DNA of 14,039 nucleotides from Opitutales bacterium (GTDB lineage: Bacteria; Verrucomicrobiota; Verrucomicrobiae; Opitutales; CAG-312): positions 1 to 14,039 of the forward strand of contig JAGAOA010000204.1 in the NCBI GenBank assembly GCA_017623955.1, given 5' to 3'. Shown here piece after piece: positions 6,926 through 13,614 of this stretch (its first letter is position 1; every line of letters begins with the position of its first letter). The position numbers were made by a program, and so were the translations under genes. The notes under the pieces are model-generated. The model worked only from the letters and a program-made list of their open reading frames with translations. It was not told the DNA's origin and searched no databases.

Positions 6926-6976
6926 GAGTGGCTATCATTCATATTTTTTTTTACATAAATTTCATTTCGGTTGCTG

Positions 6977-6989
6977 AGTTATTATAACT
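6977..6989. promoter_or_regulatory. Perfect 13-base palindrome, candidate operator for the IclR-type regulator
   Basis: AGTTAT-T-ATAACT is a perfect inverted repeat with a one-base centre. It lies about 30 bases upstream of the predicted -35 of the regulator gene. IclR proteins commonly bind such short palindromes near their own promoter. The binding is inference. Confidence 0.35.
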
Positions 6990-7019
6990 TAGATGGTTTT
7001 TGAGAGTATGTAAAAATAA

Positions 7020-7047
7020 TTGACTTTATGTTTTATATTTGAATAAT
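7020..7047 (+). promoter_or_regulatory. Candidate promoter of the IclR-type regulator
   Basis: TTGACT (7020-7025), 16-base spacer, AATAAT (7042-7047). Each box matches the sigma-70 consensus at five of six positions. The predicted start of transcription, near 7054, is only about six bases before the ATG at 7060, implying a nearly leaderless mRNA. Confidence 0.45.
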
Positions 7048-7059
7048 ACACTTTTATAT

Positions 7060-7851
7060 ATGATATCTTCCGAAAAACATAATCATGAACGTTATCACGT
7101 TCCAAATTTAAAACGCGGTCTTGAAGTTTTTGAACTTTTAGCAAAAAATCCAGACGGGTTGACACTGCCTGAAATATCTAAAACAGCGGGATATTCTAAA
7201 AGTAGTATATTTCGCATATTGTGTACGCTTGAGGATTGTGGGTATGTTGCAAAAAATAGAGACGAACGTACTTTTAGAATGTCGCGTAAATTAGCGGCTT
7301 TGGGATATGCTGCTTTTGGAGAGTCGAACATAGTAGAAAAAAGTATGGATATTCTTCGTGCAATGAGAGATAAAATTGGCGAAACAGCTATGCTTGGAAC
7401 TATGCTTGACGATGGATGTGTTATGATTGAACAAGCTCCTGGTACATTCCCATTTAAATTTTTAGGCGAAATTGGTATGAGAATTAATTTTCATACATCA
7501 GCTCCAGGGAAGGCTATGCTTGCATTTTTATCGAAAGATGAAGTTGAACGCAAAATAAAGAAAATGAAATTTCAAAAGTTCAACGCGAATACTATAGTTG
7601 ATAAAAAACAGTTTATGCAAGAGCTTGAGACCATAAAAAAATGCGGTTATGCTTTTGATAAGGGAGAAGAAATCGAAGGGGTAAATTGTGTAGGTGCTCC
7701 TATTTTTGATGCACATGGATATCCTGTTGCAGCTATTTGGATAACAGGTCCGCGAGAACGTATAAAGGTTTCGCAACTAGATGAAATAGGTATGTTGGTC
7801 AAGGAATATGCCGATTCTATTTCAGCTCGTTTGGGATTCGGCTTACTTTAA
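7060..7851 (+). CDS. IclR-family transcriptional regulator
   Basis: The protein has 263 residues. The N-terminal winged helix-turn-helix is at about 14-75: VPNLKRGLEVFELLAKN, then LTLPEISKTAGYSKSSIFRILCTLEDCGYV as the recognition unit and FRMSRKL as the wing. The C-terminal effector domain (about 90-260) has the family signature HTSAPGKAMLAFL (145-157) and GVNCVGAPIFDAHGYPVAAIWITGP. IclR proteins bind small organic acids, often aromatic or central-metabolism intermediates, and repress or activate nearby operons. I use the ATG at 7060; an in-frame TTG at 7039 lies inside the predicted promoter. No metabolic operon adjoins it on the same strand. The gene cluster that follows, beyond the convergent terminator, is a possible but unproven target. 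Confidence 0.95.
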   Translation: MISSEKHNHERYHVPNLKRGLEVFELLAKNPDGLTLPEISKTAGYSKSSIFRILCTLEDCGYVAKNRDERTFRMSRKLAALGYAAFGESNIVEKSMDILRAMRDKIGETAMLGTMLDDGCVMIEQAPGTFPFKFLGEIGMRINFHTSAPGKAMLAFLSKDEVERKIKKMKFQKFNANTIVDKKQFMQELETIKKCGYAFDKGEEIEGVNCVGAPIFDAHGYPVAAIWITGPRERIKVSQLDEIGMLVKEYADSISARLGFGLL

Positions 7852-7856
7852 CATAA

Positions 7857-7891
7857 AATAAAAAAGCATTCAGATTCTGAATGCTTTTTTT
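7857..7891. terminator. Bidirectional terminator between the IclR regulator and the GcvT-like gene
   Basis: GCATTCAG (7866-7873) pairs with CTGAATGC (7877-7884), flanked by an A-run on the left and a T-run on the right. Both strands therefore carry a hairpin followed by T. It sits between two converging genes. Confidence 0.85.
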
Positions 7892-7901
7892 AGAAAAATT
7901 A

Positions 7902-8960
7902 TTAGAAACCTCTAGTTAATGATTCGGCAATTATTGCTGGACGAGACACTGTGTTAAAACAATCTTCACCATTTGCACTCTTTGCGAATGCTTGACCTAC
8001 ATAGGCTACAGACACATCAATTAATGCGAGTGCAAATTTATTGTCGGATGCATCTACGGTAACTACTTCGCCTACCTTGTCATCCCCATTGAAGATGTTA
8101 CAAGGCGTTTCTATTGAATCTTTGCTAGTAACAGCAATTAGTTTATTTTGTTGTTTTTCTCTAGCATCGAAAATTGCTTTTGCTCCGCAGAAGTAGTCTT
8201 TTGAAAAATCAATTTGCCATTGTAATCCTAATTCTATCGGATTTTTTACCTTAGAACCTTCTGCAAAGATGTTAAAAAAGTTTCCTTTTGCTCGTGCGGC
8301 AAGAAGCGTATCGATACCAGCTAAGAGACCATTTAGTTCGTATACTGCGTTCTTTAATTGATTAAACAGTTTTTCAGATACCGAATTTGGTACTAATATT
8401 TGATACCCAAATTCACTTGCTTTACCTGTACGCATAACTATGGCACTTTCTCCTTCAAAGTCGTATTTCTCGGCAGCCATAAATGCTATATTAAAGATGT
8501 CGGCACCAAAAATCTTTTTTACAACTTTCCACGCATCAGGACCGTCAACAGATAACATAGTATGTGTATCTGATAACGATTGTGCATTATTTGATGTAAG
8601 AACTTTGAATGCTTCTTCGTCTATTACTTCAGCAAATAATAAAATTTTATCATCTATATTAACAAGTGTTACTGATGCTACAACATTACCATTTTCATCG
8701 GCTAGGAACGTATCGATTGCTTTGCCATAGCGCAATTTTAGAATGTTCGCTGCGAGCTTTTCATCTAGAAAATCAGCACCATCTACTTCGTCAAAGGCGT
8801 ATTTTTTTACGTAGGTGCAGTCTGAAAGAACTACGTTATTACGCAAGGCATTCATTTCAGTCTTTATATCTGAAACTTTTGCGACATATTCGCACATCGG
8901 TAAAGTTTTAATTTCAGCACCGAATTCAAGCCATTTCTTCTTTAATGAAAGTTGTTGCAT
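7902..8960 (-). CDS. GcvT-like (aminomethyltransferase/YgfZ-fold) folate-binding protein, probably not a true T-protein
   Basis: The protein has 352 residues. The fold is recognisable from LSDCTYVKKYAFDEVDGADFL (45-65), GPDAWKVVK, RTGKASEFGYQILVP and, near the C-terminal part, ELGLQWQIDFSKDYFCGAKAI. These match conserved segments of glycine-cleavage T-proteins and their relatives. Where T-proteins have GGxxDD with the catalytic Asp, this protein reads GNVVASVTL (91-99), with Ala95-Ser96 in place of the Asp pair. It is therefore unlikely to be the glycine-cleavage enzyme; folate-dependent demethylases or methyltransferases and YgfZ-like proteins share the fold. No P, H or L protein genes are nearby. 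It starts one base inside the stop of an acyl carrier protein gene (TAATG), with an AGGAG Shine-Dalgarno at 8969-8973, so the two are made together. A role on a carrier-bound substrate is inference. Confidence 0.85.
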   Translation of the reverse strand: MQQLSLKKKWLEFGAEIKTLPMCEYVAKVSDIKTEMNALRNNVVLSDCTYVKKYAFDEVDGADFLDEKLAANILKLRYGKAIDTFLADENGNVVASVTLVNIDDKILLFAEVIDEEAFKVLTSNNAQSLSDTHTMLSVDGPDAWKVVKKIFGADIFNIAFMAAEKYDFEGESAIVMRTGKASEFGYQILVPNSVSEKLFNQLKNAVYELNGLLAGIDTLLAARAKGNFFNIFAEGSKVKNPIELGLQWQIDFSKDYFCGAKAIFDAREKQQNKLIAVTSKDSIETPCNIFNGDDKVGEVVTVDASDNKFALALIDVSVAYVGQAFAKSANGEDCFNTVSRPAIIAESLTRGF

Positions 8961-9241
8961 TATTTTATCTCCTGCTGTTGTATTATGAAATCAACAAGGG
9001 TGTTGAACGATCGCAATACTGTTATATCTCCTTCTGGAACTTTTACTCCAAAGGTAGACTCTGCACAAGATACAATCTCTAGTATATCTAACGAGTCTAA
9101 TCCCAACCCAGAACCAACGAGAGCCACATCTTCGTGAATATCATTAGGCGAATAATCTAAATCTAGATTTTCAATCAATTTTTCCTTAAGTAATTCTGAT
9201 ATTTCTTTGCGTTTTTTTAGTGTTTCGTCGTTGACTGGCAT
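8960..9241 (-). CDS. Acyl carrier protein (first of two)
   Basis: The protein has 93 residues. GLGLDSLDILEIV (45-57) holds the phosphopantetheine attachment site at Ser50, preceded by the expected Asp49. Four-helix carrier-protein size is kept, with a charged N-terminal extension of about 15 residues (DETLKKRKEISELL). It would carry the growing acyl or polyene chain as a thioester. It heads a two-gene leftward unit with the GcvT-like gene and diverges from the rightward biosynthetic operon across 85 bases. Carrier proteins of this GLGLDS type, in pairs, are typical of aryl-polyene/flexirubin clusters, as opposed to the fatty-acid AcpP, which has DSLDTVEL and is normally next to fabF or fabG. 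Confidence 0.93.
   Translation of the reverse strand: MPVNDETLKKRKEISELLKEKLIENLDLDYSPNDIHEDVALVGSGLGLDSLDILEIVSCAESTFGVKVPEGDITVLRSFNTLVDFIIQQQEIK
8969..8973 (-). promoter_or_regulatory. Strong Shine-Dalgarno for the GcvT-like gene
   Basis: AGGAG on the minus strand, eight bases before the ATG at 8960, inside the end of the upstream carrier-protein gene. It stands out because most starts in this window lack such a site, and it fixes the start. Confidence 0.7.
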
Positions 9242-9272
9242 AGGTTAAAATAGTAGAGTTCTAAACTTATTC

Positions 9273-9302
9273 TTTATATTTCTAATGACATCATAAATAC
9301 AA
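9273..9302 (-). promoter_or_regulatory. Candidate promoter for the leftward ACP/GcvT-like unit
   Basis: On the minus strand TTGTAT (9302-9297), 18-base spacer, TATAAA (9278-9273). This would give a leader of about 25 bases to the ATG at 9241. The rightward promoter in the same 85-base region is not clear to me. Confidence 0.35.
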
Positions 9303-9326
9303 AATATTTTCAAGCATAAATCAGAT

Positions 9327-10037
9327 ATGAAATTTTGTGTGATAGTTCCTTGTTACAATCACGCCGATTCTTTAGATAATGTTTTAGCATCGTTGCCTAA
9401 AGATATTGATGTTATTGTTGTTGACGATGGAAGTGCGATTCCTTTATGTGTTGATGATAATGATGTCTTTATTTTGAGACATACTCGTAATATGGGTAAG
9501 GCTGCAGCTTTAAAATCAGGCTTTGTAAAGGCTTCTGAACTTGGAGCTACTCATGTAATAACGATAGATGCCGATGGACAACATCCGACAAGTTATATTT
9601 CTACGATGATTGAAGAATCTAAAAAAAATCCTGAAAATATAATTGTGGCTGTTAGGGATTTTGAAAATTCATCAATTCCACCTGCTAGAAAGTTTCTAAA
9701 CAAATTTTCTAACTTTTGGTTTAAAGTGGAAACAAAAAAGATAGTAAATGATACTCAATGTGGTTTTAGATGCTATCCTCTTTTGTTGCTAAATAAGCTC
9801 GATTTGCGTTTGGAAGGATTTGTTTTTGAAGTAGAGTTGTTAGTTAAGGCTAGTTGGGCTGGATGTGAGTTTTCCGAAATAAAAATTCCAGCAATTTATT
9901 CAGACGAAAATTTGAAAAAATCGCATTACAGACCAGTTTTAGATACTATACGTTTTACAATGATGAATACTAGATTGTTTTTTCAATCGCTATTATTCCC
10001 GAAAAAATTTTTGCGTAAGATTGCTCTAAAAAAATGA
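9327..10037 (+). CDS. Family 2 glycosyltransferase
   Basis: The protein has 236 residues in a single soluble GT-A domain. The start is MKFCVIVPCYNHADSL, followed by VVDDGS (31-36, nucleotide binding), NMGKAAALKSGF, and DADGQHP (81-87) with the metal-binding DxD-like motif. DTQCGFRCY (142-150) is typical of the dolichyl-phosphate-mannose-synthase-like subgroup. It has no membrane helices of its own, although the basic C-terminus (PKKFLRKIALKK) could touch the membrane. It would transfer a sugar from a nucleotide sugar to a lipid-type acceptor. The gene ends in ATGA, overlapping the exporter start. Glycosyltransferases of this kind accompany the acyltransferase and exporter in aryl-polyene-like clusters, where they may build the lipid anchor. 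Confidence 0.93.
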   Translation: MKFCVIVPCYNHADSLDNVLASLPKDIDVIVVDDGSAIPLCVDDNDVFILRHTRNMGKAAALKSGFVKASELGATHVITIDADGQHPTSYISTMIEESKKNPENIIVAVRDFENSSIPPARKFLNKFSNFWFKVETKKIVNDTQCGFRCYPLLLLNKLDLRLEGFVFEVELLVKASWAGCEFSEIKIPAIYSDENLKKSHYRPVLDTIRFTMMNTRLFFQSLLFPKKFLRKIALKK

Positions 10038-12424
10038 AGATAGCATTGAAAATTGTAGATTTTATTTGTGAGTACAGACGATTGTCGTTTCTGATTTTAG
10101 TTAGCATTGTAACTCTACTGGTTATCATTGGAACAAGAACAAAGTTCGTTGAAAATATTTATGATATTCTACCGATACAAGATGATGTAGTAGAATCGCA
10201 TTTGTGGGCAGGGAAGGCATTTTCAAAGACAAATACATTATTTTTTGCTTTAGCGAAAAATTCTGAAAAATCATTTGAATATGCATCGGAATTTGCAAGC
10301 TTACTGAAAAATGTAAATGGTATAAAAAATGTTGTTTGTAATGTAGGTGCTGATGTCGATTACGCAGAAATGTTACAAATGCTACCTTTCTTATTTGATG
10401 AGCACTTTGAGAATTTATTAAAATATAATATTTCTAAAGAAAAATTGGTTGAACGTTTTACAAAGATAAAACGAGATATTGCTCAAAATGACTTTATAAC
10501 GAAATTACTTTTTAAAACCGATCCGCTAGGTGTATTGCAATATTTTGCTCCAAAATTTAGAAAGACATTATGTACAGAGAAAGTACTAGTTGAAAATTTT
10601 AAAATAATCACTCCTGATGGTAAGTCTATTTTGATTTTGGCAACAGGAGATTTTGATTGTGCCAATTCAACCGCAAGCAAGGGGCTTATTGAGAGGATAG
10701 ATAATGTTATTGCTATAATGAAAAATAAATATCCTGATTTTAACGTGGCTTATGCTGGTGGTTATAGAATTAGTGCAGAAAATGCACGTATTGCAAAGCG
10801 CGATTCAACTTATACTTTATTGCTTACATTAGCGTTGATGTGTATAATTTGTTTCATGTCTTTTAGAAATAGGAAACTTGCTTTTATGGCATTAGTGCCG
10901 TCTATGATTGGAACTTCGGCTGCATTTTGTTTTTCATCATTATTATTTAAAGAAGTTTCATCAATATCAATAGCGTTTGCGTCTATTGCGATTGGTGCAA
11001 GCATTGATTATGCTGTTCATATTCTCAGTTTTGCCGATTTAAAGCGCGGAAATTTTTCTAGAAATGATGCTCATATTGTGCTACAACGCTTCGCAAGACC
11101 AATATGTATTGTTTCTGGAACTACCGCAATGGCATTTATTATAATGGCATGCGTTGGTAGCAATGGATTTTTACAATTAGGATTATTCGGCGTTGTAGGT
11201 ATTATTGTTGCCGCAATAGCAAGTGTTGTATTGTTACCCGCTTTTTTGGTTGGCGTAAAATTGTCGAATAAAAACAAATCTACAATTGTAGAACGTATTA
11301 GTGTTTATGTAGCAAATTTTTCAACATCTAAGTATAGTATTATTGTTGCGATTTTTATGAGTATTGTGGCATTGTTTTTTATCGGCAAAGTTTCGTTTAA
11401 TGGAGATTTATCTACTTTTAATGCACTAGAAAACGAAGTTAAGAAAGATGATTTATATTTGCGACAAACATGGAAATCAGTGTTGTCTTCTAAATCGGTT
11501 TTATTGAGGGCTACATCTTTGGAAGATGTATTGCAAAAAAATTCTTTGTTACGCTCTTTCTTGGCGAGGTACAACGGAGTAGATGAATTTGGAGCTCAAA
11601 TATTACTCAATTCAAAAATAGAAGTTGAAGCAAATGTCAAACGATGGAATGAATTTTGGAATAGTAATGTAAAAACTCAAATTGAAAGTGCTTGTAAGGT
11701 ATCTGGTATAAAATCATCAGCAGTTTTGAAAAGTATAGATAATACAATAAAGAGAGATTTTGTTTTCGATAAATCTATGTATGAAACAAAAATGTTGAAG
11801 AAAATATTTGGCGAGTGTCTTTACATAGGTGATGATATTTGTGCAATATCAGCGCAATTCAATACGGATGAAAATTTCTCGGCAGATGATTTTATAAATG
11901 CTTTATCTAATGATGTTGATGGTGCAAGTCTCATCGACCCAAGTTACTTAGGTAATCATATAGCTAAGATTTCTTTTAAATGGTTGTTTCTGTTTGCAAT
12001 AGTCGCATTTGTTGCAGTATCAGTGTATTTATATTTTGTAATGTCTGAAGGTGTTTCTGGCGTTGTAACTGTAATGATTTCACTAGTTATCGGGTTGTTT
12101 TGGGCTTTTGGCTTGATTGGTGCGTTCGGTGTTCAAATAAACGTAATAAATTCTATATTTGTTATCTTTGCAGTATGTATGGCTCAAGATTATGCTGTTT
12201 TTATTTTGAATGCTATAAATAACAAGAGATTGTTAAATGTTGCTTTTATTCCGATATTAATTTCTTCGACGACTACAATTGTTGCATTTGCGGTACTGTG
12301 TATATCTAATCATCCTGTTATAAATGGGCTTGGAGCAACTTCGGCTATTTCGATATTGTCTATATTATTTGCAAGTATATGTATTACTCCTAGAATTGTA
12401 AGGGCTTTGAAAAAAGATGGATAA
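10034..12424 (+). CDS. MMPL/RND-superfamily exporter
   Basis: The protein has 796 residues in two homologous halves. Each half has one membrane helix, a large periplasmic loop, then five helices: TM1 about 17-34, loop 35-260, helices 261-410; then 435-452, loop 453-645, helices 648-788. Each half keeps the proton-relay motif in its fourth helix: GASIDYAVHIL with Asp325-Tyr326, and CMAQDYAVFIL with Asp719-Tyr720. This fits the predicted-exporter branch (COG4258-type) that exports lipids or pigments, using the proton gradient in the inner membrane. It overlaps the glycosyltransferase by four bases and the acyltransferase by eight, so it is part of a tight operon. The substrate is presumably the acylated product of this cluster. 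Confidence 0.93.
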   Translation: MKIALKIVDFICEYRRLSFLILVSIVTLLVIIGTRTKFVENIYDILPIQDDVVESHLWAGKAFSKTNTLFFALAKNSEKSFEYASEFASLLKNVNGIKNVVCNVGADVDYAEMLQMLPFLFDEHFENLLKYNISKEKLVERFTKIKRDIAQNDFITKLLFKTDPLGVLQYFAPKFRKTLCTEKVLVENFKIITPDGKSILILATGDFDCANSTASKGLIERIDNVIAIMKNKYPDFNVAYAGGYRISAENARIAKRDSTYTLLLTLALMCIICFMSFRNRKLAFMALVPSMIGTSAAFCFSSLLFKEVSSISIAFASIAIGASIDYAVHILSFADLKRGNFSRNDAHIVLQRFARPICIVSGTTAMAFIIMACVGSNGFLQLGLFGVVGIIVAAIASVVLLPAFLVGVKLSNKNKSTIVERISVYVANFSTSKYSIIVAIFMSIVALFFIGKVSFNGDLSTFNALENEVKKDDLYLRQTWKSVLSSKSVLLRATSLEDVLQKNSLLRSFLARYNGVDEFGAQILLNSKIEVEANVKRWNEFWNSNVKTQIESACKVSGIKSSAVLKSIDNTIKRDFVFDKSMYETKMLKKIFGECLYIGDDICAISAQFNTDENFSADDFINALSNDVDGASLIDPSYLGNHIAKISFKWLFLFAIVAFVAVSVYLYFVMSEGVSGVVTVMISLVIGLFWAFGLIGAFGVQINVINSIFVIFAVCMAQDYAVFILNAINNKRLLNVAFIPILISSTTTIVAFAVLCISNHPVINGLGATSAISILSILFASICITPRIVRALKKDG

Positions 12425-13307
12425 TAAAAATTTAAAGTGGACAGGTAAATCGGCAGGTGGTCGTTTCGGTAATGCTTGTTTTGCTATGTTATTGCGTATA
12501 GGTGTATTTCCGGCATACGTGCTATTGGTTTTTGTTGCTGCGTTTTTTATGGTTTTTCGTCAGCGTCAGTGTGCTGAAAGTTCATTGTATTTGAGTAGGA
12601 TTTTTAAAAGAAAAATTAATGGAGTTTCGTGGAATGTTTATAAGCATTTGTTTTCATTTGGGATGTCTATTCTAGATAAATATGCTTATTTTTCGGGTGC
12701 AAATATCGAGTGTGTCGATGAATGTAAGGATAAAATTTTGTCTGCTCGCAATAGGGGTAAGGGCGTTGTATTGGTAGTTTCTCATATCGGAGGATGGGCT
12801 ATTTCTGGTGGTAAATTGGCAGAGTATGAATGTCCTACGGGGGTTATTGGAATCTCTCAAGAACATAAATATATAGAAAATATGGCAGAAGCTCGTAGAA
12901 CTAGAAACATTCCTAATATGATTGCAACAGCAGACGATTCAATGGCGATGATTGCTGCAGCATCAATGTTGCGTAAAAATGGAATAGTTGCTATTCATGG
13001 TGATAGATATGTTGCTGGAAAGTTTGTAACCACACATTTATTGGGTTCGGAAGTTAGAATTCCAGTATCGGCGTATGCATTAGCCGCAAAGACAGGTGCT
13101 AGCATTGTAAATGTATTTTGTGTTAGAGAAAAAATTGGAAAATATAAAATGTTCTGTTCCGACATCAGAGTTCTAGAGAATTTGCATGGAACTGAAATGT
13201 TGCAACAGTATCAGAGGTGTGTAGATTTGTACATGCAAGATATTGAAAAAGTCTTAACTAATTATCCTTATCAATGGTATAATTTTTATCCATTCTGGAT
13301 GCAGTAA
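12417..13307 (+). CDS. LpxL/HtrB-like lysophospholipid-type acyltransferase with altered HX4(D/E) motif
   Basis: The protein has 296 residues. The N-terminal part (about 21-47, LLRIGVFPAYVLLVFVAAFFMVF) is the usual membrane helix. YLSRIFKRKI and WNVYKHLFSFGMSILDKYAYF follow the LpxL family pattern, then GKGVVLVVSHIGGWAISGG (114-132). In active members this last block reads HxxxWE; here His123 and Trp127 are present but residue 128 is Ala instead of Glu or Asp. The second block NGIVAIHGDRYV (about 189-200) matches the conserved GxxxxxxxDR motif and is intact. The enzyme would move an acyl or polyene chain from a carrier protein to a lipid or sugar. The missing acid questions normal catalysis. 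Its start overlaps the exporter stop (ATGGATAA). Confidence 0.9.
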   Translation: MDNKNLKWTGKSAGGRFGNACFAMLLRIGVFPAYVLLVFVAAFFMVFRQRQCAESSLYLSRIFKRKINGVSWNVYKHLFSFGMSILDKYAYFSGANIECVDECKDKILSARNRGKGVVLVVSHIGGWAISGGKLAEYECPTGVIGISQEHKYIENMAEARRTRNIPNMIATADDSMAMIAAASMLRKNGIVAIHGDRYVAGKFVTTHLLGSEVRIPVSAYALAAKTGASIVNVFCVREKIGKYKMFCSDIRVLENLHGTEMLQQYQRCVDLYMQDIEKVLTNYPYQWYNFYPFWMQ

Positions 13308-13353
13308 TTTTCTTGCAACAAATTGATTTTATTTTTTACTTACAAATAAGAAT

Positions 13354-13614
13354 ATGAATAAAGAAAATCTAATTGAAAAATTAAAACAAAGTATAATTCA
13401 AACTCTCAATCTTGTTGGGGTTTCACCTAGTGATATTGATTCAGATACGCCTCTGTTCGATGCTGATGGATTGGGTTTGGATTCCGTTGATGCTCTTGAA
13501 CTTGTTGTGATGATTGAACGCGAGTACAATATTACTGTAGATGATAAAGACGAAGCCAAAACCATTTTCTCATCATTATCGGCATTAGCTGATTATATAA
13601 TAGCACATAAATAA
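13354..13614 (+). CDS. Acyl carrier protein (second)
   Basis: The protein has 86 residues. GLGLDSVDALELVVMIE (40-56) holds the phosphopantetheine site at Ser44. The preceding TPLFDADGLG is characteristic of carrier proteins from aryl-polyene-like clusters. It lies 46 bases after the acyltransferase, and the ketosynthase ATG follows directly on its stop (TAAATG), so the two are probably translationally coupled. It shares the GLGLDS core with the first carrier protein but differs elsewhere and has a shorter N-terminus, so the two are probably not a recent duplication. Confidence 0.94.
   Translation: MNKENLIEKLKQSIIQTLNLVGVSPSDIDSDTPLFDADGLGLDSVDALELVVMIEREYNITVDDKDEAKTIFSSLSALADYIIAHK

Noticed and set aside
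7902..8960. Annotating the GcvT-like gene as glycine-cleavage aminomethyltransferase
   Set aside because: The Asp pair of the active-site region is replaced by Ala-Ser and no other glycine-cleavage genes are present.
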